Assembly: GCF_016056375.1 (NCBI RefSeq)
Contig: NZ_JAEDAE010000008.1
Coordinates: forward strand, 124,001-188,000
From: Hymenobacter negativus
Lineage (GTDB): Bacteria; Bacteroidota; Bacteroidia; Cytophagales; Hymenobacteraceae
Length of the DNA: 64,000 nucleotides
Direction: 5' to 3'
In this document: positions 26,293 through 34,270 of the stretch, one piece after another
How the letters are laid out: every line of letters starts with the position of its first letter
Numbering within the stretch: position 1 is the first letter of the stretch
Notes under the pieces: generated by a model
Told to the model about the DNA's origin: nothing
What the model saw: only the letters and a program-made list of their open reading frames with translations
Database searches by the model: none
Program-made: the position numbers and the translations under genes

Positions 26293-27257
26293 CCACATTC
26301 CGTCCCACCTGGCTGCAACGGCTGGCGCTGGCCTGGCTGGCCTTGCTGGTACTACTGGCAGCAGCAGCGCCCCTGCTTCCCCTGCCCTACCCCCCCGGTG
26401 TGCCCGACTTGGCTTATATGGCCGAGCCACCATTCAGCGCCGCTCGCCACTGGCTCGGCACCGACCCTCAGGGCCGTGATGTGCTGAGCACGCTGGTATT
26501 CGGTGCCCGCACAGCTGTACTGCTCACCTTGCCGGCCGCCCTGCTGGCGGCACTGGTTGGGGGCTTGGCCGGGGCCGCCGCCGGCTTTTGGGGAAATACG
26601 GCCCGGGTTTCCTTGCCCTATTGGTTAATGGGGGCGGGCAGCGTGTGGTGGGGCTTGCAGCTGCCATCTCCCGTACTGGGCCTGGGGCTGATACTCATTG
26701 GCGCCATTCTGGCTACAATCTCACATTTCCAAAGCCGCACACTGCCCACCTGGTCCTTCCCAATCAATGCGTTGGTAATGGGTACGGCCACGGCCCTCGA
26801 TACCGTTCCGCGGCTGATTGTAGTAGTAGCACTCGTCGCCAGCATTGGCCTGTCGGCTTCCGGCCTGCTGGCGGTGCTGGTCCTGACCACCTGGCCCCAG
26901 TTGGCCCGGCTGGTGCGCGCCCAAATGCTGCGCGTTCGCCAGTTGCCGTTTGTAGAAGCCGCACGGGCGGCCGGTCTTTCGGAGTGGCAAGTGTGGTTCC
27001 GGCATGCCCTGCCGCATGCCTTGCACCCGCTCCGCACCGCATTACCGCTGAGCATAGCGGGCCTGCTGGGCCTGGAAAGCACCCTGTCATTTCTGGGCAT
27101 TGGCTTGCCCCCGGAGGTAGCTAGTTGGGGCCGGCTGCTCGCCACTGTGCGCGATGAGCCCAGTGCTTGGTGGGTGTTACTCTTCCCATCATTACTACTC
27201 ACCATGAGCATATTAAGCCTTAATGCTCTGAGCCGCTTCTCAACACCCAAGGCTTAG
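26280..27257 (+). CDS. Oligopeptide/dipeptide-type ABC transporter permease (OppC/DppC-like)
   Basis: A 325-residue permease partner of the OppB-like protein. It has an N-terminal helix (LALAWLALLVLLAAAAPLLP), the HWLGTDPQGRDVLSTLVFGA motif typical of OppC/DppC, and the coupling loop FVEAARAAGLSEWQVWFRHA. The end contains LGLESTLSFLGIGLPPEVAS. No ATG is near the expected N-terminus; TTG at 26280 overlaps the upstream gene by 13 bases and would allow translational coupling (TTG 26250 is also in frame). About 100 internal residues contain extra hydrophobic segments compared with typical OppC. Confidence 0.85.
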   Translation: MAVLTTFRPTWLQRLALAWLALLVLLAAAAPLLPLPYPPGVPDLAYMAEPPFSAARHWLGTDPQGRDVLSTLVFGARTAVLLTLPAALLAALVGGLAGAAAGFWGNTARVSLPYWLMGAGSVWWGLQLPSPVLGLGLILIGAILATISHFQSRTLPTWSFPINALVMGTATALDTVPRLIVVVALVASIGLSASGLLAVLVLTTWPQLARLVRAQMLRVRQLPFVEAARAAGLSEWQVWFRHALPHALHPLRTALPLSIAGLLGLESTLSFLGIGLPPEVASWGRLLATVRDEPSAWWVLLFPSLLLTMSILSLNALSRFSTPKA

Positions 27258-27631
27258 TCGCTTGGCGGTTATAGGTGGCACTTATTTGATGCTTCCGAAG
27301 GGATTAAGCAGGTGAATTGAATGTCACAAACCGTTATTTTTTGTAATGACAAAGCAGCGATTCAATAGCTCAGCATTATAATACAATGGATTGAAAAACA
27401 GAATAATATTACAAATAAAACCTTTTTCCAAATCTTATAATTTAACATTTTATTTATTTAAAATAGAATCAATTCAATAAATACACCTAATTTATCTATG
27501 TCACAATTACCACCAATCTGTCCTTTTCCTGGCGTAGTAGAGGCCGTAACATTGTATTGCTTTTAATAAGAAACCCTCGTTACTCTCCTGAGTATCGCAC
27601 CTTTTCTACCCCTCGTTTTATCTATATCCGT
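27258..27631. other. Very AT-rich intergenic region
   Basis: About 370 bases of sharply lower GC than the rest of the window, with runs such as TTTATTTATTTAAAATAG. No exact TAnnTTTG box is present; TATTTTTTG near 27333 is one base too long. A 22-codon frame (27498-27566, MSQLPPICPFPGVVEAVTLY...) begins with ATG but has no other support. Confidence 0.5.
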
Positions 27632-27835
27632 ATGTATCTGCTCATCTACCCATCGTTAAGCACTCCTCGCCGGCCGAAAGCCCCGAAAGAAGCCGCTCGT
27701 CCTATTTCCGTAGGCATCGATTTCGTCACTCCCGACGGAATGGTAGTGCCCCGGGCCCTGGGCGAAGCTGCGCTACTGGGCCACACCGCAGTTTTGGTCG
27801 GGGGACTTCTGGTTGGAGTATGGCCCCAGGCTTAA
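27632..27835 (+). CDS. Small hypothetical protein
   Basis: A 67-residue frame beginning MYLLIYPSLSTPRRPKAPKE. The centre is basic and proline-rich and the C-terminus is hydrophobic (ALLGHTAVLVGGLLVGVW), so it could be a small membrane-associated protein. The frame continues upstream to a TTG at 27557. Evidence that the region is transcribed in this direction is an intrinsic terminator at 27968. I do not recognise a family, and it could be a chance ORF. Confidence 0.35.
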   Translation: MYLLIYPSLSTPRRPKAPKEAARPISVGIDFVTPDGMVVPRALGEAALLGHTAVLVGGLLVGVWPQA

Positions 27836-27967
27836 GCCGGCATTTTCGCCGCTATTCCGCCTTTCCTGCTTTTTAATTTCCAGTCCCTAACTACCTACCC
27901 TATCTGGTATCATATTCTACCCATAATCCAGTATCTACCGCTCACCGGCTACCCCTGCTGAGCTTCA

Positions 27968-27998
27968 ACCCGCCGTCTGCCCCGGCGGGTTTTTTTTT
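27968..27998 (+). terminator. Intrinsic terminator
   Basis: ACCCGCCG and CGGCGGGT form an 8-base stem with a 7-base loop, followed by eight further T residues. Its T-run is on the plus strand, so it ends a plus-strand transcript coming from the 27.6 kb region, 130 bases beyond the small ORF. Confidence 0.8.
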
Positions 27999-28040
27999 GC
28001 CCGATTCATAGGAGGTTAATACTCGCTAACGGGCTAAGCG

Positions 28041-28952
28041 CTAGCGTGCGCTGATTTCGTTTTGGGCGCTTACCAAGGCAATGCCTTCGGCAAAGGAGCG
28101 GGGCTGGTAGCTAAGGTCACGCTGAGCTTTGCCGATGATGAAGCCGGTGCGGGCAGGCCGCCGGGCCGGCTGCGTAAAGGTGGTGGCATCTACCCGCTCA
28201 ATCAGGCCGGCATCAAGGCCAAAATAATCGGCTACGCGCAAGGCCATGGCATAGGGCGTGAGCATTTCCTCGCCGCTGATGTGGTAGATGCCCTGAGCAG
28301 ACTGCCGGGCCAATAGCCAGCAGCCTTGGGCTAGGTCCTCGGCCAGGGTGGGCGTGCGCCACTGGTCGGCCACTACTTTGATGGGCTTGCCGGCGCGCAG
28401 TGAGTCGCGGACCCAGAGTACCAGATTGGTGCGGCCGTAGTCGTGCGCCACGCCGTACACCAGCACGGTGCGGGCAATGGCCCACGGGCCGGTGCTGGAC
28501 TGCACAGCCAGCTCGGCGGCCAGCTTGCTTTCCCCATAGAAATTGACTGGCCCCGGGGTAGCATCTTCAGCCATTGGGCCGGCTTCGCCACTGAAAATGA
28601 AGTCGGTGCTGAGGTGTGTGAGGTGAATGCGCTGCCGGACGCAGGCCTGCACCAGGTTCTCGACGGCCGTCACGTTGTGCTGCCAGCAGGCTTCGCGGTT
28701 GAGCTCGCACTCGTCCACGTTGGTCATGGCGGCGGTGTGAATGAGGTGCGTGGGCTGCTCCTGGGCCAGCACCTGCTGCACCTGGGCGGCGTCGCTCACA
28801 TCCAGCACCACGAAACGGACGTCAGGATAAAGGGCGGCCAGCTTATTACCCCCCCGCGACGTGGCCACGAGCTCTACCTCGGGCTGCTGCCGCAGCAGGG
28901 CCACCAGCTTCTGGCCCAGCAGGCCATTGGAACCCGTGAGAAGGATTTTCAT
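28041..28952 (-). CDS. RmlD-like NAD(P)-dependent sugar-nucleotide reductase (SDR family)
   Basis: A 303-residue extended short-chain dehydrogenase. The Rossmann motif GSNGLLGQK is at residues 7-15, and the catalytic Ser/Thr, Tyr-x-x-x-Lys residues appear in HLSTDFIFSG and YGESKLAAE. The sequence resembles dTDP-4-dehydrorhamnose reductase (RmlD), including IHTAAMTNVDECE and QWRTPTLAEDLA. No other rhamnose genes are near, so it may act on another nucleotide sugar. It ends the minus-strand block and lies 20 bases after the cyclophilin gene, so the two may be co-transcribed. Confidence 0.82.
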   Translation of the reverse strand: MKILLTGSNGLLGQKLVALLRQQPEVELVATSRGGNKLAALYPDVRFVVLDVSDAAQVQQVLAQEQPTHLIHTAAMTNVDECELNREACWQHNVTAVENLVQACVRQRIHLTHLSTDFIFSGEAGPMAEDATPGPVNFYGESKLAAELAVQSSTGPWAIARTVLVYGVAHDYGRTNLVLWVRDSLRAGKPIKVVADQWRTPTLAEDLAQGCWLLARQSAQGIYHISGEEMLTPYAMALRVADYFGLDAGLIERVDATTFTQPARRPARTGFIIGKAQRDLSYQPRSFAEGIALVSAQNEISAR

Positions 28953-28972
28953 GCGGTGCCCTTTGCAGTCGG

Positions 28973-29626
28973 TTACGGATAGGTGTAGCCGTATTCCTTC
29001 GTGATTTTTTTGCGTTTCAGCTTCTCCACTTTCATGGTCATTTTGGCGTCGCCCAGCGGGTGGTCGCGGCCGTCTTTCGGGAGCTTGGCAATTTTATCAA
29101 TCACGTCGAGGCCCTGGATTACCTGGCCAAATACGGTGTACTGGCCATCGAGGAAGTGGGCGCCGTCGTGGTTTTCAACCAGATAAAACTGGGTGATGCT
29201 GCTGGGCGTGCCGGCCGGGCCGCCCATGCGGGCAGCGGCCACGGCCCCGTAGTTGTGCTTATGGCCGGGGGCGAGCTCGGCCGGGATGGTGCCTTCGTTG
29301 GGCTGGCCGAGGCCGTCGTTGCCGGGGTCGGCATCCTTGGAATTGGCATCGCCGCCCTGAATCATAAAGCCGTCGATGATGCGGTGGAAACTGGTACCGT
29401 TGTAGAATCCGCTCTGGGCTTTTTTCAGAAAATTGGCTTTATGCAAGGGCGTGTCATCAAACAAGACCAGGCGAATAACGCCCTGCGCCGTGGTGATGGT
29501 CACGACTTCATCCTTGCCCTTATGCTTGACGGGCTTGGCTGGCTTATCGGCCGCGAACGAGGGAGAGGTCAGCCACAGCAGGGCCAGAAACACGGTGCCA
29601 GCCCAAGAAAAAAGAAAGGATTTCAT
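28973..29626 (-). CDS. Exported cyclophilin-type peptidyl-prolyl isomerase
   Basis: A 217-residue periplasmic PPIase that speeds proline isomerisation during protein folding. A signal peptide (FLALLWLTSPSFAA) and a lysine-rich linker precede the cyclophilin domain, with FHRIIDGFMIQGGD containing the catalytic arginine and QFYLVENHDGAHFLDGQYTV matching the conserved active-site region. A C-terminal basic tail (KVEKLKRKKITKEYG) follows. An exact TAnnTTTG box lies 35 bases upstream on this strand (29661-29668). Confidence 0.92.
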   Translation of the reverse strand: MKSFLFSWAGTVFLALLWLTSPSFAADKPAKPVKHKGKDEVVTITTAQGVIRLVLFDDTPLHKANFLKKAQSGFYNGTSFHRIIDGFMIQGGDANSKDADPGNDGLGQPNEGTIPAELAPGHKHNYGAVAAARMGGPAGTPSSITQFYLVENHDGAHFLDGQYTVFGQVIQGLDVIDKIAKLPKDGRDHPLGDAKMTMKVEKLKRKKITKEYGYTYP

Positions 29627-29660
29627 AAAAGGATAAATCAGGAATGCGGGGATAAGGCCC

Positions 29661-29668
29661 CAAAACTA
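29661..29668 (-). promoter_or_regulatory. -7 promoter element for the cyclophilin gene
   Basis: CAAAACTA on the plus strand, TAGTTTTG on the minus strand. It lies 35 bases before the start codon at 29626, predicting a leader of about 28 nt. Confidence 0.5.
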
Positions 29669-29711
29669 CACGGATTTGCAGGCCCCGACCAAGCGCCCGG
29701 GCTGCTTGCCC

Positions 29712-30638
29712 TTAACCGCGGTGCTCGCGGATGCTGGCCAGGATTTCGCGTCCGCCGCGTCCCAGCACGGCATCGGCTACCGATACGCCCAAAGCCTGGG
29801 CTTCGGCAGTGGTTTCGACGGTCTGAATTTCCTCCACGTACTCTTCGCCGTTGAGGCTGATGAGGCCGCCATGCAGGCGCAGCCGGCCGCCTTCGAGGGT
29901 GGCCAGGGCGAAGGACGGGATGCTGCACCCGCCCTCCATGGTGTGCAGAAAAGCGCGCTCGGCCAGCAGGCAGGTATGGGTGGCGGAGTGGTCGAGGGCG
30001 GCTTTGAGGCGCGCTTTCAGGGCTTCATCTAGGTCGGCGGCGCACTCGATGGCGATGCTGCCCTGGCCAGTAGCGGGCACAAACTGGTGGGCCGGCAGCG
30101 TATGGCGCACCAGGTGCTCGTAGCCCATGCGGTGCACACCGGCGAAAGCCAGTACCAAGGCATCAAACTGGCCTTCTTCGAGCTTGCGCAGGCGGGTTTG
30201 GAGGTTGCCGCGGGCTTCGGCAGTTTCGGCGTGGGGGTAGAAGCGGCGCAGTTGGGCCTTGCGGCGCGTGCTGCTGGTGCCCAGCACGATGCCCGGCTTA
30301 TCGAGAGAGAAATGCTCGTCGTAGCTCAGCACCACGTCGTTCACTTGCTCGCGCTCCAGGAAGGCCAGCAGCTCCAGCTCGCGCGGGATGCTGCTTTGCA
30401 CGTCCTTGGCCGAGTGCACGGCGAGGTGGGTTTCGCCGCGCAACAGGCTGGCTTCCAGCTCTTGGGTGAACACGCCTTTGGAGCCAATTTTGGCCAGGCT
30501 GCGGTCCTGCACGGCGTCGCCGGTGGTTTGCATGGGCACGATTTCGGTTTCGAAACCGGCTTTTTGCAGCAGGTGGGCAACGTGCTCCGTCTGCCAGAGG
30601 GCGAGGCGGCTGGCGCGGGTAGCAAGGCGGATGGTCAT
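29712..30638 (-). CDS. hemC: Hydroxymethylbilane synthase (porphobilinogen deaminase)
   Basis: A 308-residue enzyme that joins four porphobilinogen units into hydroxymethylbilane in haem synthesis. Seen motifs: RLATRASRLALWQ at the N-terminus, TTGDAVQD, the catalytic aspartate in HSAKDV, GTSSTRRKAQL, ARGNLQTRL and C238 in EGGCSIP, which carries the dipyrromethane cofactor. Length and all motifs match the family. No other haem genes lie beside it, though a YceI/cytochrome cluster is 14 kb away. A word-repeat inverted element occupies the gap to holB upstream. Confidence 0.96.
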   Translation of the reverse strand: MTIRLATRASRLALWQTEHVAHLLQKAGFETEIVPMQTTGDAVQDRSLAKIGSKGVFTQELEASLLRGETHLAVHSAKDVQSSIPRELELLAFLEREQVNDVVLSYDEHFSLDKPGIVLGTSSTRRKAQLRRFYPHAETAEARGNLQTRLRKLEEGQFDALVLAFAGVHRMGYEHLVRHTLPAHQFVPATGQGSIAIECAADLDEALKARLKAALDHSATHTCLLAERAFLHTMEGGCSIPSFALATLEGGRLRLHGGLISLNGEEYVEEIQTVETTAEAQALGVSVADAVLGRGGREILASIREHRG

Positions 30639-30647
30639 GCGGAAAAG

Positions 30648-30741
30648 GTTGGGGGTTGAGGGTTAAGCGTTGAGTGATTCACGCGAGAAGTTGAATCAGC
30701 CACTGCAGCTCATTCACCCCTCAGCATTCAACACTCAAGCC
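30648..30741. repeat. Word-type inverted repeat (TTGAGGGTT...)
   Basis: The block GGGTTGAGGGTTAAGCGTTG is followed by reverse-type words TTCACCCCTCAGCATTCAAC and ACTCAAGCC. The arms share vocabulary with the SecDF upstream repeat at 38263-38411. It lies between hemC and holB and overlaps the last codons of holB. Confidence 0.45.
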
Positions 30742-31865
30742 TTGAGAAAGCCGCCCAGTCGCAGCGAGCTATCCACAAACACCATTTTGGCGTTGGCGTT
30801 GCGCTCGATGTGGTAGTGGGCGTCGGTCAACTCTTTGGTTAATAAATCGGCGTTGCGAGGGGTCACGAATTTCGCGAAACCGGTAACAAACTGCTGCTCG
30901 CCATTGGCCAGGTGCGGCACAAATTTCGGGTCGATGCCGAACAGCAGCACCTTGCGCAGCAGGCCCAGCGAGTAGCTCAGCAGCTCCTTCTGATTTTCGC
31001 GGCCCAGCTTTTGGAACTCTTCGCTTTGCTTGATGATATCGGCCGCTTTTTGGCTGTAGCATTGGCGCATCCACTTCGCGAAGAACTCGAAGTAGTCGTG
31101 GTCGGCATTGGCGTCGCGGCTGGCGATGGCCGCCCCCAGGCTGCCTTCGGCTAGCTGGGCCACTTGGCGGGCTTTCACCTCGGGCACGTGGTAGACATCG
31201 CGCAGGTAGGCCGTGAGGTCGTCTTCCGAAAACGGGCGCACCACCACCGGCTGCACCCGGCTGATGATGGTGGGCAGCAGTTGCTCAGGCGCGTGGCTCA
31301 CGAGCAGAAAGATGGTGGCGGGCGGCGGCTCCTCCAGCAGCTTTAGCACGGCGTTGGCGGCGGCGGGGTGCATGAGCTCGGGCAGCCAGACGATGACGAT
31401 TTTGAAGCGCGCCTCAAAGGCTTTGAGGCTTACCAACTTCAGAATCTGCACGGCCTCGTCCTTGCTGATGTTGCCCTGCTTGTTCTCGGCCCCAATGTGC
31501 TGCATCCAGTCATTGAGGCCCTGGTAGGGATTGTCGAGCACGAAGGCCCGCCATTCTGCCATGAACTTGCTGCTCACCGCGTCCTTGATCACCGTTTTGG
31601 TGGTGGTTACGGGCATGATGAAGTTCAGGTCGGGATGGGCGAGCTTGGCTATTTTGGTGCAGGCCGGGCAGTGGCCGCAGCTGTCATCGGCATCGGCGGC
31701 ACGGGCTTCGCAGTTCAGAAACTGCGCGTAGGCGAGGGCCAGCGCCAGCGCCGCGCCCCCCTCCTGCCCCCGAAAAAGCTGGGCGTGCGCCACGTGCTGC
31801 CGCTGCACCGACTGGCGCAGCAGGGCTTTGACGGCGGACTGGTTGGGAATGTCTTGGAACAGCAC
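30735..31865 (-). CDS. holB: DNA polymerase III delta-prime subunit
   Basis: A 376-residue clamp-loader subunit. The AAA+ core shows a zinc module (C in LNCEAR, then CGHCPAC), KIVIVWLPELMHPAAANAVL with the degenerate Walker B/LLEEPPP region, and SRVQPVVVRPF (sensor/SRC-like motif). The ATP-binding P-loop is not conserved (FRGQEGGAALALALA), as expected for delta-prime. It is the last gene of a tight run, GlmU-like, unknown 179-aa protein, holB, with gaps of 1 and 3 bases. Confidence 0.9.
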   Translation of the reverse strand: MLFQDIPNQSAVKALLRQSVQRQHVAHAQLFRGQEGGAALALALAYAQFLNCEARAADADDSCGHCPACTKIAKLAHPDLNFIMPVTTTKTVIKDAVSSKFMAEWRAFVLDNPYQGLNDWMQHIGAENKQGNISKDEAVQILKLVSLKAFEARFKIVIVWLPELMHPAAANAVLKLLEEPPPATIFLLVSHAPEQLLPTIISRVQPVVVRPFSEDDLTAYLRDVYHVPEVKARQVAQLAEGSLGAAIASRDANADHDYFEFFAKWMRQCYSQKAADIIKQSEEFQKLGRENQKELLSYSLGLLRKVLLFGIDPKFVPHLANGEQQFVTGFAKFVTPRNADLLTKELTDAHYHIERNANAKMVFVDSSLRLGGFLKA

Positions 31866-31868
31866 GGC

Positions 31869-32408
31869 TTAATTGACGCTTGGCTTCAGGAGCTTCTGAC
31901 ACGACTTGTGCTGCCAGAGTAGCTTGAGCGAGTTGGAATAATCAGTATCGAAGCGAAGCAGCTGGATTTCGGAAAGCACGAAGGGTGGGTTGCCATTGTC
32001 GCGCACCCGCACGGTGCAGTTTGGTGAAAACGTATCCATCCACAAATGCACCGCGTCAGCCTCATTCACCCAGCCGAAGAACGTGCATTCTTCCTCATCT
32101 GTGAATTCAACCAAGCCATAATGCTGCTCTACCCAACGCATCATATCAACCAATTCCAAAAAGGCAAAATTCGAGGGCAAGGTTGGCTGAACGCCTTTCA
32201 GCTTTAGCACCTGCTCGACTTGCTTGCGGTCCCGATGCGGCTTACGAGATACAATGTGCTCTTTTACCAATAAAACATAGCCGTCGATTCGGTAATCGTT
32301 TGGAATGGCGCGCAGCAAGAGCCAATCGTCGTTTTCGGCGAGCCACAGGCCTACCTCATCGGTTTCCCAGCCAGCCAGCTGCACGTATTCGACGCGGTAA
32401 GGCTTCAT
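31869..32408 (-). CDS. Hypothetical protein in the glmU-like/holB operon
   Basis: A 179-residue soluble protein I do not recognise. It is rich in aromatic residues (WETDEVGLWLAENDDWLLL) and acidic residues, ends in a basic tail, and has no signal peptide or membrane segment. Its general character resembles immunity-type or small regulatory proteins, but no motif supports that. It begins 1 base after the GlmU-like gene and ends 3 bases before holB, so it is certainly in their operon. Local base composition appears lower in GC than its two neighbours, which may point to later insertion. Confidence 0.7.
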   Translation of the reverse strand: MKPYRVEYVQLAGWETDEVGLWLAENDDWLLLRAIPNDYRIDGYVLLVKEHIVSRKPHRDRKQVEQVLKLKGVQPTLPSNFAFLELVDMMRWVEQHYGLVEFTDEEECTFFGWVNEADAVHLWMDTFSPNCTVRVRDNGNPPFVLSEIQLLRFDTDYSNSLKLLWQHKSCQKLLKPSVN

Positions 32409-32409
32409 C

Positions 32410-33627
32410 TTACTTTGCCTTCTCCCAAATCCGGTCCTCGGCCGTCACCTCAAACACCACCTTCATAATTCCCCGTTCCACCGCATCATACGGCAGATTA
32501 CGCCTGGCCATCACGCGCTCGGCCACCTCGTTCACTTTGGGCAACTGGAAAGTTTCGAAGCCTGCTGCGCCGCCCCAGCTAAAGCTCGGGATGAAATTGC
32601 GCGGGTAGCCGGCCCCGAAGATGTTGGCCCCCACGCCCACCACCGTGCCGGTGTTGAACATGGTGTTGATGCCGCACTTGCTGTGGTCGCCCATCATCAG
32701 GCCGCAGAAAGTCTGGCCGGTGTCGACGAAGCGCTTGGTGGCGTGGCTCCAGAGCTTTACGGGCGCGTAGTTGTTTTTGAGGTTCGAGGTGTTGGTGTCG
32801 GCCCCCAGGTTGCACCACTCGCCCAGCACCGAGTTGCCGAGGTAGCCCTCATGGCCCTTGTTCGAGTAGCCCATCAGGATGCTGTTGCCCACTTCGCCGC
32901 CCACTTTCGAGAACGGGCCCACGGTGTTGTCGCCACGCATGTTGGCCCCGGCGTTGATGTGCGAGCCCTCGCACAACGCCAGCGCGCCTTTGATGATGGC
33001 GCCCTCGTGCACCTGCGAGTTCTTGCCCAGGTAAATCGGGCCGTCCTCGGCGTTCAGAATAGCGGCCCGAATTTTCACGCCTTCCTCGATGAAGATATTT
33101 TCGGCCCCGTACACAATGGTGTGCGCGTCGCCCACGGGCTGCGAGGTGCGGCCTTTAGTGAGCAGCGCGAAATCGCGGCGGATTTCCACGCCATTGCGCA
33201 GAAACAGCTGCCACGGCCGGTCAATCACCGTCACGGGCTCGGCCACCTGCTTTTCCTCTTTCAGCCCATCCTGCACCAGCTCGGCTACCAGCGAGGCATC
33301 GGCAAGGTGGGCCGCCACCAGCAGCTCGTCGCAGTACAGGCCCTGGCCGGGCTGCAGCGCCAGCACCTGCTTCACCAGCACCGCATCGGGGCACACGGCG
33401 CCGTTGATAACCAACGCCGGGCCAGTCACCACGCCATCGGCGCACACCGGGAACTTGGCCTGCAGGTAGGGCTGCGTGAGGTAGCCCACGGTGGGCGCGG
33501 CCAGGTGCCGCTGCCACTTCTCGGCAATGGTGAGAATGCCGCAGCGCAGCGCCCCCACGGGCCGCGTGAAGGTAAAAGGCAGCAGGTGCGGCCGGATGGC
33601 CGGGTCGTCGAACAGGAGAACGTGCAT
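32410..33627 (-). CDS. GlmU-like sugar nucleotidyltransferase family protein
   Basis: A 405-residue protein with an N-terminal nucleotidyltransferase-like domain (LFDDPAIRPHLLPFTFTRPV, a Bacteroidota GlmU-family signature) and a C-terminal left-handed beta-helix of hexapeptide repeats (IYLGKNSQVHEGAIIKGALA; SILMGYSNKGHEGYLGNSVL). By family it is probably involved in activating a sugar or in UDP-GlcNAc-type synthesis, but the classic GlmU pyrophosphorylase loop (GxGTRMxS) is absent, so the exact reaction is unknown. It is the first gene of an operon with the 179-aa protein and holB. An exact -7 box is 55 bases upstream. Confidence 0.85.
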   Translation of the reverse strand: MHVLLFDDPAIRPHLLPFTFTRPVGALRCGILTIAEKWQRHLAAPTVGYLTQPYLQAKFPVCADGVVTGPALVINGAVCPDAVLVKQVLALQPGQGLYCDELLVAAHLADASLVAELVQDGLKEEKQVAEPVTVIDRPWQLFLRNGVEIRRDFALLTKGRTSQPVGDAHTIVYGAENIFIEEGVKIRAAILNAEDGPIYLGKNSQVHEGAIIKGALALCEGSHINAGANMRGDNTVGPFSKVGGEVGNSILMGYSNKGHEGYLGNSVLGEWCNLGADTNTSNLKNNYAPVKLWSHATKRFVDTGQTFCGLMMGDHSKCGINTMFNTGTVVGVGANIFGAGYPRNFIPSFSWGGAAGFETFQLPKVNEVAERVMARRNLPYDAVERGIMKVVFEVTAEDRIWEKAK

Positions 33628-33681
33628 TTTTCTTAAGCGCTTAGCTAATAGCCATTAGCTGTTAGCGTTTGTCAGGAGGTA

Positions 33682-33689
33682 CAAATTTA
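33682..33689 (-). promoter_or_regulatory. -7 promoter element for the GlmU-like operon
   Basis: CAAATTTA on the plus strand (TAAATTTG on the minus strand), an exact match. A TTG for the -33 position lies at plus-strand 33714-33712, 22 bases upstream. Predicted leader about 48 nt. Confidence 0.5.
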
Positions 33690-33716
33690 CGGCTACGGCT
33701 TTCGCCACGGGCAATA

Positions 33717-33750
33717 AAAAACTCCTTCCGGCGAAACCGAAAGGAGTTTT
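33717..33750 (-). terminator. Intrinsic terminator of rpmE2
   Basis: AAAACTCCTT and AAGGAGTTTT pair with an inner CCGG/CCG extension, followed on the minus strand by a T-rich tail. It sits about 50 bases after the L31 stop codon. Confidence 0.7.
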
Positions 33751-33799
33751 CGAAAAGCTAACGGCTAACAGCCAAGAGCTAGCAGCTACTAAATAGCAA

Positions 33800-34066
33800 T
33801 TACTTGCTGGTGCTGTTCTGCTCTTTTTTGGCGTAGCGGCTGCGGAATTTCTCCACGCGGCCGGCCGTGTCGATGAACATGTTTTTGCCCGTGTAGAAGG
33901 GGTGCGAAGCAGAGCTTACTTCAATTTTCACCAGCGGGTACGTTTTGCCGTCTTCCATCGTGATGGTGTCGGTCGGCTTCATCGTCGAGCGGGTGATGAA
34001 CTTAAAGTCCGAAGAGGAGTCCTGGAATACGACTTCCTGGTACTCGGGGTGGGTGTCCTTTTTCAT
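33800..34066 (-). CDS. rpmE2: 50S ribosomal protein L31 type B
   Basis: An 88-residue ribosomal protein. [20 protein letters not shown] and the SHPFYTGK ... [13 protein letters not shown] signature identify L31. It has no cysteines, so it is the zinc-free B type. The ATG at 34066 is chosen over a TTG at 34123, because an exact -7 promoter box at 34121-34128 overlaps the longer start. Single-gene unit with its own terminator. Confidence 0.95.
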   Translation of the reverse strand: MKKDTHPEYQEVVFQDSSSDFKFITRSTMKPTDTITMEDGKTYPLVKIEVSSASHPFYTGKNMFIDTAGRVEKFRSRYAKKEQNSTSK

Positions 34067-34120
34067 ATCGAGAGGTCGGTTTTTACCGGTTGAACCCTGC
34101 CGATTTTGCGGAAGGGACTG

Positions 34121-34128
34121 CAAAAGTA
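34121..34128 (-). promoter_or_regulatory. -7 promoter element for rpmE2
   Basis: CAAAAGTA on the plus strand, TACTTTTG on the minus strand; 55 bases before the L31 ATG, leader about 48 nt. Confidence 0.5.
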
Positions 34129-34205
34129 CGGCTTAGCTCGGAAATACCCAACTCTGCGTCCAATATTTTCGCCGCAGCCGGCCGCGCCACCCCGTGCGAC
34201 TGAGC

Positions 34206-34236
34206 TTGTTGACTTTCTGAAAAGGTTGTACATTTG
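34206..34236 (+). promoter_or_regulatory. Promoter (TTG -33 and TACATTTG -7)
   Basis: Exact TACATTTG at 34229-34236 with TTG at 34206-34208, spacer 20. It faces the small exported protein at 34271. Confidence 0.55.
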
Positions 34237-34270
34237 AATTCGGCCCGCACTCAGAGCCGGCCCGTTGCGC

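Larger units (their letters stand above)
33635..33787. repeat. Word-type inverted repeat (GCTAATAGCCATTAGCTGTT)
   Basis: Left block 33635-33667 (TTAGCTAATAGCCATTAGCT) and right block 33757-33787 (GCTAACGGCTAACAGCCAAG) are built from similar words in opposite orientation. They bracket the promoter of the GlmU-like gene and the rpmE2 terminator. Confidence 0.45.
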
